Assembly (NCBI RefSeq): GCF_031143425.1
Contig: NC_090439.1
Span: forward strand, 348,930,027 to 348,994,026
DNA from: Pleurodeles waltl
Taxonomy: Eukaryota; Chordata; Amphibia; Caudata; Salamandridae
Length of the DNA: 64,000 nucleotides
Direction: 5' to 3'
Made by a program: the position numbers and the translations under genes. A model generated the notes under the pieces. The model ran no database searches. It was given only the letters and a program-made list of their open reading frames with translations, and was not told the DNA's origin. Shown piece by piece: positions 46,347 through 57,198 of the stretch (its first letter is position 1; every line of letters starts with the position of its first letter).

Positions 46347-46822
46347 ATGGGGCTCTTATGTTTCAGGAACCTAGGGACCCTATATGCAGCTAGGGAACTT
46401 AAGACATGTAGCAACCCTACCAAATCGATTCTCTTAGACTCACTCATTCAGGACTCTGATAGGAAAAGAGAATTAGATGAGGAAGGTGAGCCACCAGTGC
46501 TGGCAAATGAGGTACCAGGTACTTCCTATGGCCACACTGGTAAAGAGCTTGAGGAGACAGGAGAAACCTTTGAGCCTGTAGGGGGCGGTGCTGGTAGTAC
46601 TTGAGGGGGTTAAGGCAGTAGGCCCATGTTCTCTCCCCCTGGGGTGGTCAAAAGGGATTCTATGAGGGGTAGGTCCTCCTTATACTCAGCTTCCCTTGCC
46701 TCAGCCTCTTCTGCTGGGTCCATCCACTCTAGCTCAGAAGAGGGATTCTTAGGGGGTTCAACTTCCTGAAAGTTGAGAAGGCCAAACTCATGTTGAAACA
46801 GCAACAGCTAGCACTTGGGAGA
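46347..46822 (+). pseudogene. gag N-terminal fragment of another LTR retroelement
   Basis: The plus-strand frame 46347-46604 reads RELKTCSNPTKSILLDSLIQ and then an acidic tail. This resembles, in degenerate form, the SAP-like N-terminus of the Gmr1-like gag (RELRSLCK...PTK...LL). A serine-rich stretch and KAKLMLKQQQLALGR follow, parallel to the coiled segment of gag, with stops between. The fragment ends exactly where the next LTR begins, so that LTR inserted into it. Family assignment is tentative. Confidence 0.45.
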
Positions 46823-49442
46823 TGTAAGGAAATGCCTCCTTGGCATGGTTACCCCCTGACTTTTTGCCTTTGCTGATGCTATGTTTTGAATTGAAAGTGT
46901 GCTGAGGCCTGCTAACCAGGCCCCAGCACCAGTGTTCTTTCCCTAACCTGTACTTTTGATTCCACAATTGGCACACCCTGGCATCCAGGTAAGTCACTTG
47001 TAACTGGTACCCTTGGTACCAAGGGCCCTGATGCCAGGGAAGGTATCTAAGGGCTGCAGCATATCTTATGCCACCCTGGGGACCCCTCACTCAGCACAGA
47101 CACACTGCTTACCAGCTTGTGTGTGCTGGTGAGAACAAAACGAGTAAGTCGACATGGCACTCCCCTCAGGGTGCCATGCCAACCTCACACTGCCTATGCA
47201 GTATAGATAAGTCACCCCTCTAGTAGGCCTTACAGCCCTAAGGCAGGGTGCACTATACCATAGGTGAGGGCACCAGTGCATGAGCACTGTGCCCCTACAG
47301 TGTCTAAGCTAACCCTTAGACATTGTAAGTGCAGGGTAGCCATAAGAGTATATGGTCTGGGAGTCTGTCAAACACGGACTCCACAGCACCATAATGGCTA
47401 CACTGAAAACTGGGAAGTTTGGTATCAAACTTCTCAGCACAATAAATGCACACTGATGCCAGTGTACATTTTATTGTAAAATACACCCCAGAGGGCACCT
47501 TAGAGGTGCCCCCTGAAACCTAATCCAACTACCCGTGTAGGCTGACTGGTTCTAGCAGCCTGCCACACTCGAGACATGTTGCTGGCCACATGGGGAGAGT
47601 GCCTTTGTCACTCTGTGGCCTGTAACAAAGCCTGCACTGGGTGGAGTTGCTATCACCTCCCCCAGGCAGGAGCTGTAACACCTGGCGGTGAGCCTCAAAG
47701 GCTTACCCCCTTTGTTCCAGCACCACAGGGCACTCGAGCTAGTGGAGTTGCCCGCCCCCTCCGGTCACGGCCCCACTTTTGGCAGCAAGGCCGGAGGAGA
47801 TAATGAGAATAACAAGGAGGAGTCACTGGCCAGTCAGGACAGCTCCTAAGGTGTCCTGAGCTGAAGTGACTCTAACTTTTAGCAATCCTCCATCTTGCAG
47901 ATGGAGGATTCCCCCCATAGGGATAGGAATGTGACCCCCTCCCCTTGGGAGGAGGCACAAAGAGGGTGTACCCACCCTCAGGGCTAGTAGCCATTGCCTA
48001 CTAAACCCCCAGACCTAAACACGCCCTTAAATTTAGTATTTAAGGGCTTCCCTGAACCTAAGAATTTAGATTCCTGCAACTTACCGAAGAAGAAGACTGC
48101 TGAGCTGAAAACCCCTGCAGAAGAAGAAAGAAGACACCAACTGCTTTGGCCCCAGTCCTATCGGCCTGTCTCCTGCCTTCTAAAGAAACCTGCTCCAGCG
48201 ACGCTTTCTCAAGGACCAGCGACCTCTGAATCCTCAGAGGACTGCCCTGCTTCAAGAGGAACAAGAAACTCCTGAGGACAGCGGACCTGCTCCAAAAAGA
48301 CTGCAACTTTGTTACAGAGGAGCAGATTTAAAGACCCCTGCAATCCCCGCAAGAAGCGTGAGACTTGCAACACTGCACCCAGCGACCCCGACTCGACTGG
48401 TGGAGAAACGACACCCCAGGGAGGACCCTCCGGCGACTCCGAGACTGTGAGTAACCAAAGTTGTCCCCCCTGAGCCCCCACAGCGACGCCTGCAGAGGGA
48501 ATCCTGAGGCTCCCCCTGACCGCGACTGTCTGACTCTAAAATCCCGACGGCTGGAAAAGACCCTGCACACGCAGCCCCCAGCACCTGAAGGATCGGAACT
48601 CCAGTGCAGGAGTGACCCCCAGGAGGCCCTCTCCCTTGGCCAGGTGGTGGCTACCCCGAGGAGCCCCCCCCCTTGCCTGCCTGCACCGCTGAAGAGGCCC
48701 CTTGGTCTCCCATTGATTCCTATTACAAACCCGACGCTTGTTTGCACACTGCACCCGGCCACCCCTGCGCTGCTGAGGGTGTACTTTCTGTGTGGACTTG
48801 TGTCCCCCCCCGGTTCCCCCATAAAACCCCCCTGGTCTGCCCTCCGAAGACGCGTGTACTTACCTGCTGGCAGACTGGAACCGGGGCACCCCCTTCTCCA
48901 TTGAAGCCTATGTGTTTTGGGCACCACTTTGAACTCTGCACCTGACCGGCCCTGAGCTGCTGGTGTGGTGACTTTGGGGTTGCTCTGAACCCCCAACGGT
49001 GGGCTACCTTGGACCCTAATTTGAACCCCGTAGGTGGTTTACTTACCTGCAAGAACTAACAATAACTTACCTCCCCTAGGAACTGTGAAAATTGCAGTGT
49101 CCACTTTTAAAATAGATATATGTGTTTTATGTAAAAAGTATATATGCTATTGTGATTATTCAAAGTTCCTAAAGTACTTACCTGCAATACCTTTCCAATG
49201 AGATATTACATGTAGAATTTGAACCTGTGGTTCTTAAAATAAACTAAGAAAATATATTTTTCTATACAAAAACCTATTGGCTGGAATTGTCTCTGAGTGT
49301 GTGTTCCTCATTTATTGCCTGTGTGTATGTACAACACATGCTTAACACTACTCCTTTGATAAGCCTACTGCTCGACCACACTACCACAAAATAGAGCATT
49401 AGTATTATCTCTTTTTGCCACTATCTTACCTCTAAGGGGAAC
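46823..49442 (+). repeat. Gmr1-like LTR, copy C, truncated by the array insertion
   Basis: It starts TGTAAGGAAATGCCTCC and aligns with young LTRs, with modest divergence, up to AGGGGAAC at 49442. There it meets the reversed LTR end of the array. The missing last ~70 bases should lie beyond the array, outside the window. No internal region of its own precedes it. Confidence 0.88.
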
Positions 49443-52125
49443 TGTAGGAAGTTGGATCTGTATGTGCTATTTCAAAGTAAGGAATAGCATGCACAGAGTC
49501 CAAGGGTTCCCCTTAGAGGTAAAATAGTGGTAAAAATAGATAATACTAATGCTCTATTTTGTGGTAGTGTGGTCGAGCAGTAGGCTTATCCAAGGAGTAG
49601 TGTTAAGCATTTGTTGTACATACACATAGACAATAAATGAGGTACACACACTCAGAGACAAATCCAGCCAATAGGTTTTGTATAGAAAAATAAATTTTCT
49701 TAGTTTATTTTAAGAACCACAGGTTCAAATTCTACATGTAATATCTCATTCGAAAGGTATTGCAGGTAAGTACTTTAGGAACTTCAAATCATCAAAATTG
49801 CATGTATACTTTTCAAGTTATTCACAAATAGCTGTTTTAAAAGTGGACACAGTGCAATTTTCACAGTTCCTAGGGGAGGTAAGTATTTGTTAGGTTAACC
49901 AGGTAAGTAAGACACTTACAGGGCTTAGTTCTTGGTCCAAGGTAGCCCACCGTTGGGGGTTCAGAGCGACCCCAAAGTCACCACACCAGCAGCTCAGGGC
50001 CGGTCAGGTGCAGAGTTCAAAGTGGTGCCCAAAACACATAGGCTAGAATGGAGAGAAGGGGGTGCCCCGGTTCCGGTCTGCTTGCAGGTAAGTACCCGCG
50101 TCTTCGGAGGGCAGACCAGGGGGGTTTTGTAGGGCACCGGGGGGGACACAAGTCCACACAGAAATTTCACCCTCAGCAGCGCGGGGGCGGCCGGGTGCAG
50201 TGTCGAAACAAGCGTCGGGTTCGCAATGTTAGTCTATGAGAGATCTCGGGATCTCTTCAGCGCTGCAGGCAGGCAAGGGGGGGGTTCCTCGGGGAAACCT
50301 CCACTTGGGCAAGGGAGAGGGACTCCTGGGGGTCACTTCTCCAGTGAAAGTCCGGTCCTTCAGGTCCTGGGGGCTGCGGGTGCAGGGTCTCTCCCAGGCG
50401 TCGGGACTTTAGGTTCAAAGAGTCGCGGTCAGGGGAAGCCTCGGGATTCCCTCTGCAGGCGGCGCTGTGGGGGCTCAGGGGGGACAGGTTTTGGTACTCA
50501 CAGTATCAGAGTAGTCCTGGGGTCCCTCCTGAGGTGTCGGATCTCCACCAGCCGAGTCGGGGTCGCCGGGTGCAGTGTTGCAAGTCTCACGCTTCTTGCG
50601 GGGAGCTTGCAGGGTTCTTTAAAGCTGCTGGAAACAAAGTTGCAGATTTTCTTGGAGCAGGTCCGCTGTCCTCGGGAGTTTCTTGTCTTTTCGAAGCAGG
50701 GGCAGTCCTCAGAGGATGTCGAGGTCGCTGGTCCCTTTGGAAGGCGTCGCTGGAGCAGGATCTTTGGAAGGCAGGAGACAGGCCGGTGAGTTTCTGGAGC
50801 CAAGGCAGTTGTCGTCCTCTGGTCTTCCGCTGCAGGGGTTTTCAGCTGGGCAGTCCTTCTTCTTGTAGTTGCAGGAATCTAATTTTCTAGGGTTCAGGGT
50901 AGCCCTTAAATACTAAATTTAAGGGCGTGTTTAGGTCTGGGGGGTTAGTAGCCAATGGCTACTAGCCCTGAGGGTGGGTACACCCTCTTTGTGCCTCCTC
51001 CCAAGGGGAGGGGGTCACAATCCTAACCCTATTGGGGGAATCCTCCATCTGCAAGATGGAGGATTTCTAAAAGTTAGAGTCACTTCAGCTCAGGACACCT
51101 TAGGGGCTGTCCTGACTGGCCAGTGACTCCTCCTTGTTTTTCTCATTATCTTCTCCGGCCTTGCCGCCAAAAGTGGGGCCTGGCCGGAGGGGGCGGGCAA
51201 CTCCACTAGCTGGAGTGTCCTGCTGGGTTGGCACAAAGGAGGTGAGCCTTTGAGGCTCACCGCCAGGTGTGACAATTCCTGCCTGGGGGAGGTGTTAGCA
51301 TCTCCACCCAGTGCAGGCTTTGTTACTGGCCTCAGAGTGACAAAGGCACTCTCCCCATGGGGCCAGCAACATGTCTCGGTTTGTGGCAGGCTGCTAAAAC
51401 TAGTCAGCCTACACAGATAGTCGGTTAAGTTTCAGGGGGCACCTCTAAGGTGCCCTCTGTGGTGTATTTTACAATAAAATGTACACTGGCATCAGTGTGC
51501 ATTTATTGTGCTGAGAAGTTTGATACCAAACTTCCCAGTTTTCAGTGTAGCCATTATGGTGCTGTGGAGTTCGTGTTTGACAAACTCCCAGACCATATAC
51601 TCTTATGGCTACCCTGCACTTACAATGTCTAAGGTTTTGTTTAGACACTGTAGGGGTACCATGCTCATGCACTGGTACCCTCACCTATGGTATAGTGCAC
51701 CCTGCCTTAGGGCTGTAAGGCCTGCTAGAGGGGTGTCTTACCTATACTGCATAGGCAGTGAGAGGCTGGCATGGCACCCTGAGGGGAGTGCCATGTCGAC
51801 TTACTCGTTTTGTCCTCACTAGCACACACAAGCTGGCAAGCAGTGTGTCTGTGCTGAGTGAGAGGTCTCCAGGGTGGCATAAGACATGCTGCAGCCCTTA
51901 GAGACCTTCCTTGGCATCAGGGCCTTTGGTACTAGAAGTACCAGTTACAAGGGACTTATCTGGATGCCAGGGTCTGCCAATTGTGGATACAAAAGTACAG
52001 GTTAGGGAAAGAACACTGGTGCTGGGGCCTGGTTAGCAGGCCTCAGCACACTTTCAATTGTAAACATAGCATCAGCAAAGGCAAAAAGTCAGGGGGCAAC
52101 CATGCCAAGGAGGCATTTCCTTACA
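49443..52125 (-). repeat. 3' LTR of the array (2683 bp)
   Basis: In plus-strand view it runs TGTAGGAAG to TTCCTTACA. The body is closest to copy A's LTR. It differs from the shared LTR at 57199-59881 at a few sites, for example near 49456, 49692 and 50647. Confidence 0.93.
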
Positions 52126-52128
52126 CAA

Positions 52129-52137
52129 CCCCCCCCC
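52129..52137 (-). other. polypurine tract, array unit 1
   Basis: Nine G on the minus strand between the gag-pol stop and the 3' LTR, as in copy A. Confidence 0.75.
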
Positions 52138-52155
52138 AAACGAAAGAGGATGAGA

Positions 52156-55100
52156 CTAACCTTTCCCAAGAGAGTCTTCATTTTCTAAGTGGAAGAACCT
52201 GGAAAGGCCATCTGCATTGGCATGGGCAGTCCCAGGTCTGTGTTCCACTATAAAGTCCATTCCCTGTAGGGAGATGGACCACCTCAACAGTTTAGGATTT
52301 TCACCTTTCATTTGCATCAGCCATTTGAGAGGTCTGTGGTCAGTTTGAACTAGGAAGTGAGTCCCAAAGAGGTATGGTCTCAGCTTCTTCAGGGACCAAA
52401 CCACAGCAAAGGCCTCCCTCTCAATGGCACTCCAACGCTGCTCCCTGGGGAGTAACCTCCTGCTAATGAAAGCAACAGGCTGGTCAAGGCCATCATCATT
52501 TGTTTGGGACAAAACTGCCCCTATCCCATGTTCAGAGGCATCTGTCTGCACAATGAACTGCTTAGAATAATCTGGAGCTTTTAGAACTGGTGCTGAGCAC
52601 ATTGCCTGTTTCAGGGTGTCAAAGGCCTGTTGGCATTCCACAGTCCAGTTCACTTTCTTGGGCATTTTCTTGGAGGTGAGTTCAGTGAGGGCGGTCACAA
52701 TGGATCCATATCCCTTCACAAACCTCCTGTAATACCCAGTCAAGCCAAGGAATGCCCTGACTTGAGTCTGGGTTTTTGGAGCTACCCAGTCCAGAATAGT
52801 CTGGATCTTGGGTTGGAGTGGCTGAACTTGGCCTCCACCTACAAGGTGTCCCAAGTAAACCACAGTTCCCTGCCCTATCTGGCATTTGGATGCCTTGATA
52901 GAGAGGCCTGCAGATTGCAGAGCCTTCAAAACCTTCTTCAGGTGGACCAGGTGATCCTGCCAGGTGGAGCTAAAGACAGCAATATCATCAAGATAAGCTG
53001 TGCTAAAGGACTCCAAGCCAGCAAGGACTTGATTCACCAACCTTTGGAAGGTGGCAGGGGCATTCTTTAAACCAAAGGGCATAACAGTAAACTGATAATG
53101 CCCATCAGGTGTGGAGAATGCTGTTTTCTCTTTTGCTCCAGGTGCCATTTTTATTTGCCAGTACCCTGCTGTCAAGTCAAAGGTACTTAAGAATTTGGCA
53201 GCACCTAATTTGTCTATGAGCTCATCAGCTCTTGGAATTGGATGAGCATCTGTTCTGGTGACAGAATTGAGCCCTCTGTAGTCCACACAAAACCTCATCT
53301 CTTTCTTTCCATCTTTGGTGTGAGGTTTGGGGACTAAGACCACTGGGCTAGCCCAGGGGCTGTCAGAGCGCTCAATTACTCCCAATTCCAGCATCTTGTG
53401 GACTTCCACCTTGATGCTTTCCTTAACATGGTCAGATTGTCTAAAGATTTTGTTCTTGACAGGCATGCTGTCTCCTGTGTCCACATCATGGGTACACAGG
53501 TGTGTCTGACCAGGGGTTAAGGAGAAGAGTTCAGGAAACTGTTGTAGGACTCTCCTACAATCAGCTTGCTGTTGGCCAGAGAGGGTGTCTGAGTAGATCA
53601 CTCCATCTACTGTGCCATCTTTTGGGTCTGATGACAGAAGATCAGGGAGAGGTTCACTCTCTGCCTCCTGATCCTCATCTGTTACCATCAACAGATTGAC
53701 ATCAGCCCTGTCGTGGAAGAGCTTAAGGCGGTTTACATGGATCACCCTCTTGGGGCTCCTGCTTGTGCCCAGGTCCACCAGGTAGGTGACCTGACTCTTC
53801 CTTTCTAGTACTGGGTAAGGGCCACTCCATTTGTCCTGGAGTGCCCTGGGAGCCACAGGCTCCAGAACCCAGACTTTCTGCCCTGGTTGGAACTCAACCA
53901 GTGCAGCCTTTTGGTCATACCAAAACTTCTGGAGCTGTTGGCTGGCCTCAAGGTTTTTGGTTGCCTTTTCCATGTACTCTGCCATTCTAGAGCGAAGGCC
54001 AAGTACATAGTCCACTATGTCCTGTTTAGGCTCATGGAGAGGTCTCTCCCAGCCTTCTTTAACAAGGGCAAGTGGTCCCCTTACAGGATGACCAAACAGA
54101 AGTTCAAAGGGTGAGAACCCTACTCCCTTCTGTGGCACCTCTCTGTAAGCGAAAAGCAGACATGGCAAGAGGACATCCCATCTCCTTTTGAGTTTTTCTG
54201 GGAGCCCCATGATCATGCCCTTTAATGTCTTGTTGAATCTCTCAACTAAGCCATTAGTTTGTGGATGGTATGGTGTAGTGAATTTATAAGTCACCCCACA
54301 CTCATTCCACATGTGCTTTAGGTATGCTGACATGAAGTTGGTACCTCTGTCAGACACCACCTCCTTAGGGAAACCCACTCTGGTAAAGATACCAATGAGG
54401 GCCTTGGCTACTGCAGGGGCAGTAGTCGACCTAAGGGGAATAGCTTCAGGATACCTGGTAGCAGGATCCACTACTACCAGGATATACATATTTCCTGAGG
54501 CTGTGGGAGGTTCTAGTGGACCAACTATGTCCACACCCACTCTTTCAAAGGGAACCCCCACCACTGGAAGTGGAATGAGGGGGGCCTTTGGATGCCCACC
54601 TGTCTTACCACTGGCTTGACAGGTGGGGCAGGAGAGGCAAAACTCCTTAACCATGTTGGACATATTGGGCCAGTAGAAGTGGTTGACTAACCTCTCCCAC
54701 GTCTTGGTTTGTCCCAAATGTCCAGCAAGGGGAATGTCATGGGCCAATGTTAGGATGAACTTCCTGAACAGCTGAGGCACTACCACTCTCCTAGTGGCAC
54801 CAGGTTTGGGGTCTCTGGCCTCAGTGTACAGGAGTCCATCTTCCCAATAGACCCTATGCGTTCCATTTTTCTTGCCTTTGGACTCTTCAGCAGCTTGCTG
54901 CCTAAGGCCTTCAAGAGAGGGACAGGTTTCTTGCCCCTTACACAGCTCCTCCCTTGAGGGTCCCCCTGGGCCTAAGAGCTCAACCTGATAAGGTTCAAGC
55001 TCCAAAGGCTCAGTTCCCTCAGAGGGCAGAACTTCTTCCTGAGAAGAGAGGTTCCCTTTCTTTTGCTGTGTTGCAGTTGGTTTCCCAGCTGACTTTCCTG

Positions 55101-56934
55101 TTCTCTTGGTAGGCTGGGCCATTCTTCCAGACTCCAGCTCTACTTGTTCACCCTGTGCCTTGCACTGTGCTCTTGTTTTCACACACACCAGTTCAGGGAT
55201 ACCCAGCATTGCTGCATGGGTTTTTAGTTCTACCTCAGCCCATGCTGAGGACTCCAGGTCATTTCCAAGCAGACAGTCCACTGGGATATTTGAGGAGACC
55301 ACCACCTGTTTCAGGCCATTGACCCCTCCCCATTCTAAAGTAACCATTGCCATGGGATGTACTTTTCTCTGATTGTCAGCGTTGGTGACTGTGTAAGTTT
55401 TTCCAGTCAGGTATTGGCCAGGGGAAACCAGTTTCTCTGTCACCATGGTGACACTGGCACCTGTATCCCTCAGGCCCTCTATTCTAGTCCCATTAATTAA
55501 GAGTTGCTGTCTGTATTTTTGCATGTTAGGCGGCCAGACAGCTAGTGTGGCTAAATCCACCCCACCCTCAGAAACTAGAGTAGCTTCAGTGTGGACCCTG
55601 ATTTGCTCTGGGCACAATGTTGATCCCACTTGGAGACTAGCCATACCAGTGTTACCTGGATGGGAGTTTGGAGTGGAACCTTTCTTGGGACAGGCCTTGT
55701 CTCCAGTTTGGTGTCCATGCTGTTTACAGCTATGACACCAGGCCTTTTTGGGATCAAAGTTTTTACCCTTGTACCCATTGTTTTGTGAAGAGGCTCTGGG
55801 CCCACCCTCCTGTGCAGGTTTTTGGGGGCCTGTAGAAGACTCTTTACTATTTTTAGTTTTGGTTGTCTCATCACCCTTCCCCTGGGGAGTCTTTGTGACC
55901 CCTTTCTTTTGGTCACCCCCTGTTGAAGTCTTGGACACCCTTGTCTTGACCCAATGGTCCGCCTTCTTTCCCAATTCTTGGGGAGAAATTGGTCCTAGGT
56001 CTACCAGATGCTGATGCAGTTTATCATTGAAACAATTACTTAACAGGTGTTCTTTCACAAATAAATTGTACAGCCCATCATAATTACTTACACCACTGCC
56101 TTGAATCCAACCATCTAGTGTTTTCACTGAGTAGTCAACAAAGTCAACCCAGGTCTGGCTCGAGGATTTTTGAGCCCCCCTGAACCTAATCCTGTACTCC
56201 TCAGTGGAGAATCCAAAGCCCTCAATCAGGGTACCCTTCATGAGGTCATAAGATTCTGCATCTTGTCCAGAGAGTGTGAGGAGTCTATCCCTACACTTTC
56301 CTGTGAACATTTCCCAAAGGAGAGCACCCCAGTGAGATCTGTTCACTTTTCTGGTTACACAAGCCCTCTCAAAAGCTGTGAACCATTTGGTGATGTCATC
56401 ACCATCTTCATATTTAGTTACAATCCCTTTGGGGATTTTCAACATGTCAGGAGAATCTCTGACCCTATTTATGTTGCTGCCACCATTGATGGGTCCTAGG
56501 CCCATCTCTTGTCTTTCCCTCTCTATGGCTAGGATCTGTCTTTCCAAAGCCAATCTTTTGGCCATCCTGGCTAACTGGATGTCCTCTTCACTGGGGCTAT
56601 CCTCAGTGATTTCAGAGGTGTTGGTCTCTCCTGTGAGGGAACCAGCATCTCTGACTATTATTTTTGGAGTCAGGGTTTGAGGGACCCTGTTCTCCCTAGA
56701 TAGGATTGGTAGGGGGGAATTTTCCTCCAAGTCACTATCCTCTTCCTCTGAGTTGCCACCCTCAGAGGGGTTGGCCTTTTCAAACTCTGCCAAAAGCTCC
56801 TGGAGCTGTATTTTGGTAGGTTTGGGGCCCATTGTTATTTTCTTTATTTTACAGAGTGACCTTAGCTCCCTCATCTTAAGATGGAGGTAAGGTGTGGTGT
56901 CGAGTTCCACCACAGTCACATCTGTGCTAGACAT
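52156..56934 (-). CDS. gag-pol polyprotein of Gmr1-like element, array unit 1
   Basis: Intact 1592-residue ORF, same length and domain order as copy A: SAP-like motif, SCAN-like capsid, CCHC knuckle with x6 spacing, DTGAS protease, integrase (HHCC, D-D-x35-E, GPY/F-like), RT with YLDD, RNase H. After about residue 120 it differs from copy A at only some 12 positions, none in catalytic motifs. In the first 120 residues it differs at about 20 and instead matches the non-autonomous copy B. The leader shows the same switch, while the LTR is copy A-like. This marks it as a recombinant. All enzymes look functional, so it is a plausible source of trans-acting proteins. Confidence 0.95.
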   Translation of the reverse strand: MSSTDVTVVELDTTPYLHLKMRELRSLCKIKKITMGPKPTKIQLQELLAEFEKANPSEGGNSEEEDSDLEENSPLPILSRENRVPQTLTPKIIVRDAGSLTGETNTSEITEDSPSEEDIQLARMAKRLALERQILAIERERQEMGLGPINGGSNINRVRDSPDMLKIPKGIVTKYEDGDDITKWFTAFERACVTRKVNRSHWGALLWEMFTGKCRDRLLTLSGQDAESYDLMKGTLIEGFGFSTEEYRIRFRGAQKSSSQTWVDFVDYSVKTLDGWIQGSGVSNYDGLYNLFVKEHLLSNCFNDKLHQHLVDLGPISPQELGKKADHWVKTRVSKTSTGGDQKKGVTKTPQGKGDETTKTKNSKESSTGPQKPAQEGGPRASSQNNGYKGKNFDPKKAWCHSCKQHGHQTGDKACPKKGSTPNSHPGNTGMASLQVGSTLCPEQIRVHTEATLVSEGGVDLATLAVWPPNMQKYRQQLLINGTRIEGLRDTGASVTMVTEKLVSPGQYLTGKTYTVTNADNQRKVHPMAMVTLEWGGVNGLKQVVVSSNIPVDCLLGNDLESSAWAEVELKTHAAMLGIPELVCVKTRAQCKAQGEQVELESGRMAQPTKRTGKSAGKPTATQQKKGNLSSQEEVLPSEGTEPLELEPYQVELLGPGGPSREELCKGQETCPSLEGLRQQAAEESKGKKNGTHRVYWEDGLLYTEARDPKPGATRRVVVPQLFRKFILTLAHDIPLAGHLGQTKTWERLVNHFYWPNMSNMVKEFCLSCPTCQASGKTGGHPKAPLIPLPVVGVPFERVGVDIVGPLEPPTASGNMYILVVVDPATRYPEAIPLRSTTAPAVAKALIGIFTRVGFPKEVVSDRGTNFMSAYLKHMWNECGVTYKFTTPYHPQTNGLVERFNKTLKGMIMGLPEKLKRRWDVLLPCLLFAYREVPQKGVGFSPFELLFGHPVRGPLALVKEGWERPLHEPKQDIVDYVLGLRSRMAEYMEKATKNLEASQQLQKFWYDQKAALVEFQPGQKVWVLEPVAPRALQDKWSGPYPVLERKSQVTYLVDLGTSRSPKRVIHVNRLKLFHDRADVNLLMVTDEDQEAESEPLPDLLSSDPKDGTVDGVIYSDTLSGQQQADCRRVLQQFPELFSLTPGQTHLCTHDVDTGDSMPVKNKIFRQSDHVKESIKVEVHKMLELGVIERSDSPWASPVVLVPKPHTKDGKKEMRFCVDYRGLNSVTRTDAHPIPRADELIDKLGAAKFLSTFDLTAGYWQIKMAPGAKEKTAFSTPDGHYQFTVMPFGLKNAPATFQRLVNQVLAGLESFSTAYLDDIAVFSSTWQDHLVHLKKVLKALQSAGLSIKASKCQIGQGTVVYLGHLVGGGQVQPLQPKIQTILDWVAPKTQTQVRAFLGLTGYYRRFVKGYGSIVTALTELTSKKMPKKVNWTVECQQAFDTLKQAMCSAPVLKAPDYSKQFIVQTDASEHGIGAVLSQTNDDGLDQPVAFISRRLLPREQRWSAIEREAFAVVWSLKKLRPYLFGTHFLVQTDHRPLKWLMQMKGENPKLLRWSISLQGMDFIVEHRPGTAHANADGLSRFFHLENEDSLGKG

Positions 56935-57179
56935 TTTGCTTCTAAAAGTTGGAATACTTTTTAAGAATCTACAACTGGTTCTAGAATCTAATTCAAACTT
57001 TTACAAACTTTTAAACTCTAAAAGAAATGCTAAACAGGATCTAACACAAGGCCCTAGCAGGTCTTTTAAGAATTTAGAAAACTTTTCAAATTGCAAAAAT
57101 CAATTTCTAATGACAATTTTGGAATTTGTCGTGTGATCAGGTATTGGCTGAGTAGTCCAGCAAATGCAAAGTCTTGTAC

Positions 57180-57197
57180 CCCACCGCTGATCCACCA
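57180..57197 (-). other. candidate primer binding site, array unit 1
   Basis: Reverse complement of the candidate site of copies A and B, one base inside the shared LTR end. Confidence 0.5.
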
Positions 57198-57198
57198 A

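Noticed and set aside
52630..53070. Plus-strand frame of 146 codons opposite gag-pol (also 60386-60826 and 4872-5312 reversed)
   Set aside because: A shadow of the RT-RNase H coding region on the other strand.
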